Source: G020354785 sp964461435
GTDB taxonomy: Bacteria; Bacteroidota; Bacteroidia; Bacteroidales; UBA10428
Assembly: GCA_964461435.1 (NCBI GenBank)
Contig: CAYWUI010000014.1
Coordinates: forward strand, 1 to 64,000
Reading direction: 5' to 3'
DNA length: 64,000 nt
Notes under the pieces: generated by a model
Database searches by the model: none
Told to the model about the DNA's origin: nothing
The model's input: only the letters and a program-made list of their open reading frames with translations
Shown here: positions 27,601 through 37,018 of the stretch, piece after piece
Position numbering within the stretch: position 1 is the stretch's first letter
How the letters are laid out: every line of letters starts with the position of its first letter
Program-made: the position numbers and the translations under genes

Positions 27601-27722
27601 CCAGGACAGATTATATGGCTGAAGAAATTTGCAGTAAAATAACCAGGAACATGACGGCCAGGGAATGGGAGAATTATGTAGGTTATGATATAGAGTACCA
27701 GAAAACATGTGCCAATAAATAG
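24621..27722 (+). CDS. STAND-type NTPase with one membrane segment, coiled coil and WD40 propeller
   Basis: 1033 residues. The N-terminal PGLRPFSAEESHLFFGRE is the start typical of nSTAND1 NTPases. Walker A GASGSGKSS at 58-66, Walker B LLIIDQFEE at 154-162, then TMRSDY (Arg204). A winged-helix-like region follows to about 430. A single hydrophobic segment (about 502-522, after the basic stretch RRAINRTRK) precedes a coiled coil (about 525-650) and seven WD40-like blades (about 705-1010; for example GHEGAVNSLVF, GHKGWVDALSF, AHSGRRITDLAF). By the positive-inside rule the ATPase is cytoplasmic and the propeller periplasmic. It starts inside the TIR gene (17-bp overlap), so the two are coupled. 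Confidence 0.85.
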   Translation: MIKEADIRDVTGETTKINPFPGLRPFSAEESHLFFGREGQIEVVLEYLEQNRFAAVTGASGSGKSSLIYCGLIPVLHGGFITEAGSRWKIMATRPGNSPIENLANVLAKNETKKKYSEDGHVKQYILNTVLRRSSFGLVDAIRQMKPSRKENILLIIDQFEELFRYKESRKDSTSVNETEAYIKLLVNALKQRELPIYIVLTMRSDYIGECSQFQELTNLINDSNFLIPQMSREDFRNAVLGPISVGRAEIDLQLMQHILNTIEDKTDQLPVLQHAMMRTWDYWLHYNEPDAPIKMRDYEAAGKMENALSRHANEAYEELTDEGKEICRSLFRCLTEQGANNQGIRHPARIKYIAEIAQVSDQKVIEVVEKFRAKGRSFLTPGENVPLDADTVIDISHESLMRIWDKLKIWVEEESSSVQMYLRLAEASSQYQLGKTGLWRPPDLHLALNWKKTQKPSLTWARRYNPAFEKVMVFLDASEKKFLQEEQNKVRLQRRAINRTRKFATISGIVAVLVLALLFVVYNSLMENKNLNDVLANKNLDLERITEENIKLRKLAELRADKEAFERVMAQIAADSARIEKLKAERDVLQARETVTEVKQYSQKLVQTTEMAEKEKEQAIKTAEKERVERTEAEKEKELEFRRRMLQIAETMASKSLTVSDNNLKALLAYQAFKFNKDYNGEENDPDIYQSLYASLVAFNGTAYNSLKGHEGAVNSLVFLPNSDVFYSSGGGGLIMRWDMNTSPIIPRTLIRNNFINRSLAVSDDNRWLACGTGTSEIQLFNLNTPNLPPQILEGHKGWVDALSFTPDSKGLFSTSTDNSIIYWDMISGTHSVFVNYDSKINSICVSPDGKFLAGGSVNGKIIVWNLSTNKSSVLYQSDNPIQAIRYNSTGTKIAFGTKLGTLGIINLNTNNIYTIKAHSGRRITDLAFSPDNSLLATSSYDGTIKIWNANNLNLRPVEIKALEAWALSLAFNRNGKYLVSGDNAEKIFVWPSRTDYMAEEICSKITRNMTAREWENYVGYDIEYQKTCANK

Positions 27723-27754
27723 CAATTTCACAAATCGAAACAAATTACAGGAAT

Positions 27755-28804
27755 ATGATAAGTTATATCAAATATGTATTTATTCTGATCTCTTCTTTCT
27801 TCTTTATTTATGTAAGCGGACAGGAAGACTGTCTGAAATCATTCCAGAGCGCAAGGCGGTTATATGATCAGGGTATGATTGACGAAATACCTGAAATACT
27901 TGCACCCTGTATCGAAAGTGGTTTTACGAGAACTCAGAAAATTGAAGCCTACAAACTTATTATTCTGGCATACCTGTTCGATGATGACCAGTATTCCGCG
28001 GAAAAGAACATGCTGGAATTTCTGAAAAAATATCCTGAATATGAAATAATGCCAAGCGACCCGGTAGAGTTTGTATATCTTTTTGAATCTTACAAAACAA
28101 AGGCTATTCTTTCCCTGGGTTTAACCGTAGGACCGAATCTTGCCAATCCAAGAATTATAGAACCTTATAATGCAGGAAATGTGACATATAGCTCCTCCTC
28201 AAATTCCACGGGAGCGGGATTTCAAATCGGACTGAACTTAAGCAGGTATATTTCCGACAAACTATTCCTGAACCTGGGAATTAATTATACAAGCAACAGT
28301 TATTCATTTGAAGATGATATAAAGGACTTCCGTAATTCAGATGAATTGCAGTTTGCAAAGATCTCCTTTAAGGAAAATATTGATTATATTGATGTACCCT
28401 TAACCATAGCATATGAGATAGGCACAAGAAATATTGACTATTATTTTTGTGCAGGTATTAGTGTTGGCAGTATCTATAAAGATACGGGAGAGCCAAGCCG
28501 TATATATGACGAGAACAGCCCCCCAATAACAGGAGCTGACATATCAATGACCGACTACAGGGAACGTTATACCTATTTTCAAATTATTGGAGCAGGCATT
28601 AAATCCAAAGTCCCGAGAGGTTTTGTCATTTGTGATATCCGCTATAATATCGGGTTAAATAATATCATTAATGCTGAAAACAGGTATAAGAGTACAGAGC
28701 TATGGTCCAAGTATTTCTATGTCGATGACGATTATTCAGTTAATTACGTCACTTTGTCCCTTGGCTATTATTTCTCTTTTTATAAGCCAAAAAAACAAAA
28801 ATAA
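27755..28804 (+). CDS. Outer-membrane beta-barrel protein with helical N-terminus
   Basis: 349 residues. Signal peptide about 1-22 (ISYIKYVFILISSFFFIYVSG). An alpha-helical section (about 25-115, ARRLYDQGMIDEIPEI, KIEAYKLIILAYLFDD, TPR-like) precedes a beta-barrel of the PorT/OMP_b-brl type (about 120-349): alternating strands such as LSLGLTVGPNL, GAGFQIGLNLSRYI, LFLNLGINYTS, IDVPLTIAYEIG and the C-terminal VNYVTLSLGYYFSF, with an aromatic end. It lies 32 bp after the STAND gene, apparently in the same operon. Its role there is unknown; it could be the outer-membrane contact of a trans-envelope complex. Confidence 0.7.
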   Translation: MISYIKYVFILISSFFFIYVSGQEDCLKSFQSARRLYDQGMIDEIPEILAPCIESGFTRTQKIEAYKLIILAYLFDDDQYSAEKNMLEFLKKYPEYEIMPSDPVEFVYLFESYKTKAILSLGLTVGPNLANPRIIEPYNAGNVTYSSSSNSTGAGFQIGLNLSRYISDKLFLNLGINYTSNSYSFEDDIKDFRNSDELQFAKISFKENIDYIDVPLTIAYEIGTRNIDYYFCAGISVGSIYKDTGEPSRIYDENSPPITGADISMTDYRERYTYFQIIGAGIKSKVPRGFVICDIRYNIGLNNIINAENRYKSTELWSKYFYVDDDYSVNYVTLSLGYYFSFYKPKKQK

Positions 28805-28834
28805 ATTAGTGCTAAAAAGAAAAGTCTTATTAAA

Positions 28835-30049
28835 ATGAGATTAATTACTTTCATAATATTATCATTTTCTGTTCTGATATATCTGTCTTGCGATAAGGAT
28901 GAAATATCAAGTAAACAATCCGATTCATTTATAAAATTCTATGGAGGCCCCTCCCTGGATTATGGAGTTGATGTAAAGCAAACCGCTGACGGAGGTTATG
29001 CCATCCTGGGGACAATAACAACTCCCGATAAAGGGACTGATATGTGTTTAATTTTAACTAATATATATGGCAATTCCGTTTCAGAAACAAAATATTACGG
29101 CGGAGCCTATGACGATAAAGGAATATGTTTGCGAATGCTGGATGACGGCGGATTCATTCTCCTGGGCTCATACCAGGATTCAATCAGTGGTAAATCAGAC
29201 GTGTTCATAGTTAAAACCGACAATTCAGGTGTTACACTTTGGGAAAAGAAAATTAACCTGAGGGACACCCTGGAAGGAATTGGCAACCAGGAAGGATACG
29301 ACCTGCAGGTTAACAGCTCAGGTGACCTGGTAATAATAGGATATACCGAAACCAATGAATCATCTGCTGCGGCAAGTAATCAAAAAGATATACTTCAGCT
29401 GTTCCTGGATTCTGACGGTGACATAAAATGGCTGCCTAAACCATTAGGTTTTACGGTTGATAATGATATAGGGCACGGCATACTGGCGGATAATGATGAA
29501 AATATTATTGTCGGAAATACAAAAAGCCGCCCGGTAGGGACTACCAGATATCGTTCATTCATAATAAAAACCAATCAGCTGGGATCAATAAGCAGCGGCT
29601 TTAAAACCTTGTTTGATACGGAGATGAACTATATCAATTATATAAGAAGCCTCCCTGATGGCGATTTTCTCGTTGCAGGCACAATAGTAAGTGAAACCGG
29701 TACAAACATATGCCTGATGAAAATAAATAACCAAAACCTTGATATTAAATGGCAAAAAACTTTTGTTGATATACCGGACACTTATTGCACCGGACTTGAA
29801 GTGAACGTTAACGAAATCCTTATACTGGGAACACACGTGATTTCAGGAAGTGCCAGTAGCATGGTATTATTAGAAACCGATCTTGACAGTAACATAACCG
29901 GATTTTTAGAATACGGTATATCAGGCCAGATTACAGGTTTAGGGTTTGATATCACCGAAGATGACGGATTTATATTTACAGGCTCGAGTAAGACCGGGGA
30001 CAATAGCGTCATTACACTGATAAAAACCAAAAGTAATGGTGAATTTTAG
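28835..30049 (+). CDS. Surface lipoprotein with beta-propeller-like repeats
   Basis: 404 residues. Lipobox LIYLSC with the acylated Cys at residue 19, followed by DKDE, an acidic stretch like the Bacteroidetes lipoprotein export signal, which suggests exposure on the cell surface. The rest holds repeated propeller-blade units of the form D.G..V..T.DGGY.I.G (for example DYGVDVKQTADGGYAILGT, DDKGICLRMLDDGGFILLGS, GFDITEDDGFIFTGSS), about six or seven blades. It starts 30 bp after the OM barrel gene, probably the same operon. A ligand-binding or scaffold role is possible. No enzymatic motif is visible. Confidence 0.7.
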   Translation: MRLITFIILSFSVLIYLSCDKDEISSKQSDSFIKFYGGPSLDYGVDVKQTADGGYAILGTITTPDKGTDMCLILTNIYGNSVSETKYYGGAYDDKGICLRMLDDGGFILLGSYQDSISGKSDVFIVKTDNSGVTLWEKKINLRDTLEGIGNQEGYDLQVNSSGDLVIIGYTETNESSAAASNQKDILQLFLDSDGDIKWLPKPLGFTVDNDIGHGILADNDENIIVGNTKSRPVGTTRYRSFIIKTNQLGSISSGFKTLFDTEMNYINYIRSLPDGDFLVAGTIVSETGTNICLMKINNQNLDIKWQKTFVDIPDTYCTGLEVNVNEILILGTHVISGSASSMVLLETDLDSNITGFLEYGISGQITGLGFDITEDDGFIFTGSSKTGDNSVITLIKTKSNGEF

Positions 30050-30210
30050 TATTTTTCATGTTCTCCCGAATACTTTCCTCATATGAATTATTCATTTTAA
30101 ACCCTGTAATACTCATTTTATCAAATAGTAAGGATTTTTAATTCATTTAACAATAATTTTTAGAAAATTTGTACCCGGAGAAATCCGCCCTATTCGAAAA
30201 TATATAAGCT

Positions 30211-33200
30211 ATGATAAGTAAAAAATTCTTTGCATTATTCTTTATATTTATACTGCCAGTTTTCTCAAATTTTGTCTACGGCCAGCTCCAGCCCGTGCTT
30301 TCATATATTGAAGGCACANNNNNNNNNNNNNNNNNNNNNNNNNNNNNNNNNNNNNNNNNNNNNNNNNNNNNNNNNNNNNNNNNNNNNNNNNNNNNNNNNN
30401 NNNNNNNNNNNNNNNNNNTTTAGAAATATTACTGTCACCGGAGTGAATGATGCCCCTGTGCTTTCTGCTATTGAACCTGCATCTGCCAGTTACACCGAAA
30501 ATGGTGCTCCTGTTAATCTCACATCCATAATAACTGTTACGGATGTTGATGATGCCAATATGGAATCCGCTGACATACAGATTATAACAGCTTACCAGTC
30601 CGGCGAAGATGTTTTAAGCTTCACGAGTGGCGGGGGCATATCGGGTGCATGGGATTCGGGCACAGGTATCCTTACCCTTACCGGCTCTGCCACAAAAGCT
30701 AATTATGAGACAGCATTAAGGAGTGTCACATATCAGAATACAAGCGAAGATCCTGTGACTACTACGAGAACGGTACGCTTCAGGGTAAATGACGGCGATA
30801 TAAACAGCAATACGGTGTCAAGGAATATTACCGTAGTCGGGGTCAATGATCTGCCGGTGCTGTCAGATCTGGAGACCACTCCGCTTGCCTACACCGAAGA
30901 CCAGGGTCCCCTTCATGTTACAAACACGATCGTGATAACGGACATTGATGACGACAGCCTTGCTTATGCAACGGTACGGATAAATCCCGGTTATTTACCT
31001 GCTGAAGATACCCTGGTATTTACCAATATGCCCGGCATAACAGGTGCATGGACTGATGTTAACGGTACAATGACATTAACAGGCCCCGATACAAAAGCCA
31101 ATTTCCAGGCAGCACTGCGCAGTGTTTCATATATAAATACAAATACCGGCAATCCTTCGCTGACTGCAAGAACAATGACATTCAGGGTGAATGACGGTAA
31201 AGGGAACAGCAACGCCCCCACCAGAAATATAAGCATTACAAGGGTAAATGATGCCCCTGTGCTCTCGGGAATCGAATTAACTCCCCTGAGCTATACAGAG
31301 GGAGCAGGGGCAGTTCCCATAACAGCAACCATACTGGTCAAAGATCCCGATGATAGCGATATTGAATCGGCAACCATACAAATTACAGGCAATTATATAA
31401 ATACCGAAGATACCTTAATTTTTACCAATACCGCTTCTATAACCAGTTCGTGGACCCAGTTTACAGGTACACTGACATTGACCGGCAGCGCAACAAAGGC
31501 AAATTACCAGGCCGCATTGCGCAATGTAAGATATAAAAACAAGAATACACTGAATATCGCTGCTGTTCCGAGAACGGTAACCTTTATTATCAGTGACGGC
31601 TTTCTTTACAGCAATATGGTATCCCGAAACATTAATATTATTGCAGAAAATGACCCTCCTGTTGCATATAATGTCAATATCTCGGGCAGTCATACCATCT
31701 ATTCATACTTAACCGGCATATACAGTTATAACGATCCTGAAAGTGATCCCGAGGGAAATTCTACTTACACATGGTACAGGTCTCATTATCCTGACGGTAC
31801 TGACTCGGTTTTGATTACAGGTGCCATTAATAAAAACTATACAACCAAATATATTGACGGCGGCAATTATTTGAGTTTTGGTGTAAAGCCTGCAGATAAC
31901 AAGGGTGCAATATCTCCTTTTATATATAACAGCAGCTGGCAGTATATTAACGCGGGTCCGACAGCCCTGGATCTGCATATTGCAGGAGCCAAAGCGCTGA
32001 ATCAGATTGACACTGCTGCTTTTAATTATTTTGATCTCGAAGGTAATCCTGAAAATCCTGGCAGTCACTATTACCAGTGGTTTAGAGCTGATAATGCATC
32101 GGGACTCCACCAGGCAGCTATTGCCGGTGCAACTTACAAGACTTATACAATAAACACTAGTGATAATCATAAATACATAAGTGTTAAAGCATCACTTGCA
32201 GCAAGTGCAGGATCGCTGCGTGGAGATACTGCACAGAGTATATGGTATGGCCCCATAAGCCAATTACCGTCTGTTACAATTTCAGGAACCGACACAATAT
32301 GTATTGGTCAATTTGCCCAAATAACTTTTAGTTACATAGGTGAAAATCCCCCGTGGTCAGTGACCTATACTATTAACGGCACCGATGAATACACTATAAG
32401 TAATATTGCAGTAAATGAAGCTGTAATACTGAATGATATTCCGGGAGTTTATGAGCTTAAATCAGTGTCTGATGCCAGGTACACAGATGTAAAAATCACA
32501 GGGAGCATAACAATAAGTAACTTCCCACCTGTCACGGTACAGTTGACGGGTATCCAGACCGATATCTGTGATGACGGGGTATCAACCGGCATTTTAAGTG
32601 CAGATTTTACCGGGGAAGCGCCATGGAGCTTCACCCTTGACAGGCCTACCGGCATAAGCGACACAATATATACGGAGGTTATTGACGACCCGTTCCTGTT
32701 TAATGTGAGAAGGAATGGAAGGTACGGGATAATAGCATTGGCAGATAAACATTGTACCGGAAATACCACGGGGTCAGGTTATGTGGATATAACTTATCTT
32801 GCCTCACCACATGCAACAATTTCAGGGACAGACACCATATGTACGGGCGACATTGCCCCCATAACCGTGACGCTTGACAAAGGGACACCGCCATGGCGGT
32901 TTACATATACGATCAATGGGCTTAATCCGGTTACCGTCACAAATATTATGGTAACATCCTATACATTAAATGGTTTAACTGCGGGACTGTACGAGCTTGT
33001 AAGTGTTGAGGATGCTATTTGTACAGGCAGGACAACAGGCTCGGCACATGTATATTACCGCTCACTCCCTACGGCACATCTGACAGGAGGCGGTGCGATG
33101 TGTGAAGGAACGGCTACCAACATAATAGTTACCCTTACAGGTATTTCACCCTGGAATTTTACTTACAGGGAACTGACCCCTGTATCGGATATATCTGTTC

Positions 33201-36181
33201 CGGTTAACAATGTATTGACCAGTCCCAGGATGGTTCCTATTAATCCGGATACCACCGCTCAATATACTTTGGTCAGTGTTACGGATAAATATTGCCCCGG
33301 GACGGTTTCAGGAGTGGTAAATGTATCTGTCCTCCCTGCTCCTCATGTTACGCTGTCCGGATTGCAGCAAACTTATAGCTACGGTGATGATTGGGTACCT
33401 ATATTCGGCGATCCCGAAGGCGGCAGTTTTTCAATTATTTCAAAGACCGGAGGTGGATTAATATTTTATAACGACACTACGCGTTTTTTCCCGGCGATAG
33501 CCGGAATAACAGATGAGGATGACCCTCCCCACAGAATTATTTACGCCTACCAGGACCCCATTACCGGTTGCTACGGAAGGGATACAGCCGAAGTGTACGT
33601 GCTTGAAAAGACAGCATCCATAAGGTTCCCGAACAATAAAAAATTCTATTGCTATAACAGCATGCCATTTACTATCCAGGGTGTAAATGTTTTTAACGAT
33701 ATAGGTACATTTTCCATATCAGGGGGGATCGGACTGCTGGATAATGGCGATAACACAGCCGTAATATCACCTGCAATACTGCAGGAAGGAACATTCGAGG
33801 TTACATATTCAAAAAGTAACGGCACCAGCTTTGAGGTTACTGAAGAATTCGAAGTACAGTATGTTGCTGAAATATTTATTATCGGTTTTACAGAGCACAC
33901 ATATTGCAGCAACCACGCCAATGTAAAGTTAAACGGTAATTTAAGCGAAGGAATATTCTACGGAAATTCGGTGACAGGTAATCCTGCCAGCGGATTCTAC
34001 TTTGTTCCCTCAATTGCATCTGCAGGTGTCGATACAATTTTTTATTCCTATACAACACCCCAGGGATGTTCGAGGGTAACCTTCGATACTGCGACTATCA
34101 ATAAATCACCTGAGATAGGTTTCCTTGTTGATGATATATGCCTGGCTGTAGGGACAGGTGATTCCACAGTGTTTACCAATACTACTACCTCAGCCGACCC
34201 TGTTACGTCATGGCGATGGGATTTCGGTGATCCGAACAGCCTCGAAAATAATATCAGCCCCCTTAAGGATCCAAAACATGTATTCACTAGCTCGGGGACA
34301 AAGCAGGTCACCCTGACAGCAAAAACAGAAAAGCAATGCCAGTCAACAAAGGCCACCGTTATTAATTTCGGGGATATACCTGTGGCAGATTTCGAATGGG
34401 GAAGCGAATGTTTTCACAGCGGCATGCCAATTCAGTTTACAAACACATCAACAAGTAAAGCAGGAAATGTCACCAGCACAAGGTGGAAATTCTATCATGA
34501 CGGAACTTCCAGTATTTCATTCAACAATGCCCCTAAATATACATATTCGAAATACGGCAATTATGACGTAGAACTTATTGCTGAAACCGAATACGGTTGT
34601 GTCGATACCATCGTGAAAACGCTCCATTTGCGCAGCACCATTAGTATTCAGGATGGAGAGTATTTTGAGGATTTCGAACAGGGAGTAGCGGGATGGTATT
34701 CTTATTATGTCAATAATGAATCCTTTAGTACAAACAGCTGGACATACGGAGAGCCCGGGGAAGGATTTTCAGGAGCGGTATCAGGAACCGGTGCGTGGTA
34801 CACCAACATAGAAACAACCCCGGCCCTGAGGGAAAAATCATGGGTCACCAGCCCCTGCTTTGACTTCAGAGACACAAAAAGACCTATGATCAAACTTGAT
34901 ATACGGAGATTGTTTGACCAGTCCAGGGACGGTGCTGTATTACAATATACGACTGATAACTCCGTAACATGGCACAACGTAGGTGACTGGCTCGACGGAA
35001 TAAACTGGTACAATGAATATAATATCCCTGTCAAACCCGGCGATAACAGTGTCGGCTGGTCAAAGATAACGGACAGTGACTGGAAAGAAGCACGCCATAA
35101 ATTAGATAATATTAAAGGAATGACAGATGTACAGTTCAGAATTGCTTACGCCTCAGACGGAACAGCAATCAACAATGACGGTATTGCTTTTGATGATATC
35201 TGGATTGGAGAAAGGAAAAAAAGAGTACTGCTTGAACATTTCACAAATACGGAAGATATTGAATGCAAGGAAGCCGACATAATAATAAACAATCTGGTTA
35301 ACCATTCCAATGATGTTATCGATCTCCAGTATCATACATCTTTCCCTGACGGCGACCCGTTTTATCTTCATAATCCTTTTGCAAACGGTTCAAGGGAAGC
35401 ATACTATGGCCTGTCATCCATACCTTATACATTTATGGACGGCGGCATATCTTCTGCCTATAAATTTGATTATGACCTCAGGCCGCTGGAAGAAATTGTC
35501 GTGGATACGCAGTCACTTAAGGATCCCAGGTTTGAATTGTTACTGAATACTGATAACACGGGTAATTCAACTAATGTAGAATGTTCATTGACTGCCCTGG
35601 CAAATATCCCGCAAAGTTATATTACTCTCTATATTGCGATTATTGAAAGGGAAATTACACAGATAACAGAAGAAAATGAAGAAGAAATATATGAAAGCGT
35701 AGTAAAAACGATACTGCCTAATCCTTCGGGCACAAGTTATATCAGAAGCTGGGCGCCGGAAGATCAGGAAACGGTAAATTATTCATGGACCTTCACAAAT
35801 GTGTTTGATGCGGATGAGATAAGGGTTGTGGCTTTTATTCAGGATGAAAGCACCAGGGAAATTTACCAGGCGGCAATTGATATAAGTGATTATTATTCGT
35901 CAATAGGTGATGCCAGTTATATTAACCAGGAGATGAAGATGCTTGTATTTCCGAATCCTGTAAATGATATTTCCTATATAAAGTTTAACCGGCCCCTTGA
36001 TAAAAAATGCAAAATGGAGTTGTATGATAATATGGGTAAGTTGGTGTATTCTGTCCAGTTACAGGGAGGAAACGATTTGTATCATTTTCGTACAGATAAC
36101 TTTAATAATGGCTTATATATATTAAGAATCGTAGATAATAAGGGGGTGATGGATGTTAAAAAACTGATCATCTCCCGTTAA
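30211..36181 (+). CDS. Giant repeat-rich secreted T9SS protein, interrupted by an assembly gap
   Basis: A signal peptide (MISKKFFALFFIFILPVFSNFVYG) opens frame 1 at 30211. After 100 Ns (30319-30418) the protein continues in frame 2, so the frame change only reflects the unknown gap length. Visible order: three cadherin-like repeats of about 133 residues (30443-31645), two Ig-like units, four TISGTDTIC-type units (about 32270-33350), further Ig-like sequence, two PKD-like units (about 34100-34640), a jelly-roll-like domain, a region like Omp28 (LLEHFTNTEDIEC, 35224 on), and a T9SS type A tail (FPNPVNDISY ... GLYILRI, from about 35949). The CxxC of Omp28-type thioredoxin folds is degenerate here. 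Likely a large surface adhesin or sheath protein; it is 161 bp downstream of the lipoprotein. Confidence 0.75.
30319..30418. other. Scaffold gap of 100 N
   Basis: Exactly 100 undetermined bases, the conventional placeholder length, lie within the repeat region of the giant T9SS gene. The bases before it (LQPVLSYIEGT) resemble the beginning of a cadherin-like repeat, and those after it the end of one (FRNITVTGVND), so more repeat copies are probably missing. Confidence 0.97.
30443..31645 (+). repeat. Three tandem cadherin-like coding repeats of about 400 bp
   Basis: Units start at VNDAPVLS (30443), VNDLPVLS (30842) and VNDAPVLS (31244) and are 399, 402 and 402 bp long. Each contains a YTE segment, a TD.DD element, LT(L)TG, a TKANY/F..ALR element and RN(I). 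They probably extend to the left into the N gap. Confidence 0.85.
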
Positions 36182-36183
36182 AT

Positions 36184-36359
36184 AGGGACAGCGCCCGTAT
36201 TTTTAAAGGGGGACAGCGCCCGTATTTCAATCCCTCAGGGGAAACAGTCCGATAGAGAATCCTACCCTCTACTAAGTATGATGATCCTCCATAATATGGG
36301 CGCTGTGCTATACTTCTATTGAATGTGATGTATTCGTCAAAAATATGGGCGCTGTCCCT
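36184..36359. repeat. Dispersed inverted-repeat element, copy C (nested)
   Basis: Two left-oriented ends (AGGGACAGCGCCCGTAT at 36184-36200; GGGGACAGCGCCCGTAT around 36208-36224) face two right-oriented ends (ATATGGGCGCTGTGCT at 36294-36309 and ATATGGGCGCTGTCCCT at 36343-36359), so one element appears nested in or duplicated beside another. It lies between the convergent giant-protein and psd genes, 3 bp before the psd stop codon. The rest of the 180-bp interval contains nothing recognisable. Confidence 0.85.
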
Positions 36360-36361
36360 AT

Positions 36362-37018
36362 TTATTCAAAGCGTGCAATAACTGTTTTTTTCCCTCTCAC
36401 TTTGGAATTCAGGGATGTTAATATTTTAATTCCCGGTGGCAGAAGAATATCTACCCTTGATCCGAAACTGATAAATCCCATCTCCTCACCCTGCTTAACT
36501 ACATCGCCTTCAGCGGCATTGGTTAATATCCTTCGTGCTACAGCCCCTGCAATCTGCCTGACCATAATACTTATATTTTTCTTATTCCTTATAACTACGG
36601 CTGCACGCTCATTCTCAGCAGATGATTTGGGATGCCAGGCAACAAGGTATTTCCCTTCATGATATTTAAAATAATCAACAGTCCCGCTTATGGGATAATA
36701 GTTTACATGAACATTTAAAGGAGACATAAATACAGATATCTGAATCCTTTTGTCTCTGAAATACTCTTGTTCCCTTGTTTCTTCAATGACTACTATTTTA
36801 CCGTCAGCCGGAGAATAAATGAGATTTTCATCATTGGTCATCACCCTTCGCGGAACCCTGAAAAACCAGATTATCAGCAACAGGAAAAACGAAAAGATAA
36901 TCACCAATAATAGTGGAATAATAAGGTTATTTATATAATTGAAAACTGAAAAAACAATAACAACATATACAATAAATATGAACAAAATAACTTTATGGCC
37001 TTGCTTGTGGATTTTCAT
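36362..37018 (-). CDS. psd: Phosphatidylserine decarboxylase proenzyme
   Basis: Makes phosphatidylethanolamine from phosphatidylserine. 218 residues, the short prokaryotic (PSD-B-type) form. Two hydrophobic segments lie near the N-terminus (residues 10-50). Conserved sequence: FRVPRR, YSPADGKIVVIEE, FMSPLNVHVNYYPISG, NERAAVVI and the self-cleavage motif FGSRVD near residue 185, where Ser becomes the pyruvoyl group. It overlaps cdsA by 4 bp (ATGA), as expected in a phospholipid operon. Its stop is 3 bp from a repeat element. Confidence 0.93.
   Translation of the reverse strand: MKIHKQGHKVILFIFIVYVVIVFSVFNYINNLIIPLLLVIIFSFFLLLIIWFFRVPRRVMTNDENLIYSPADGKIVVIEETREQEYFRDKRIQISVFMSPLNVHVNYYPISGTVDYFKYHEGKYLVAWHPKSSAENERAAVVIRNKKNISIMVRQIAGAVARRILTNAAEGDVVKQGEEMGFISFGSRVDILLPPGIKILTSLNSKVRGKKTVIARFE

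Noticed and set aside
30230..30318. ATG start at 30230 for the giant protein
   Set aside because: It gives an out-of-frame peptide (MHYSLYLYCQ) overlapping the clear signal peptide at 30211. The frame change is an artefact of the arbitrary gap length.
30443..31645. CRISPR-like array
   Set aside because: The repeats are 400-bp coding units of a protein, not short repeats separated by spacers.
36345..36662. Plus-strand frame of 105 codons starting in repeat copy C
   Set aside because: Begins with the repeat-encoded MGAVP and continues as the complement of psd; not a gene.
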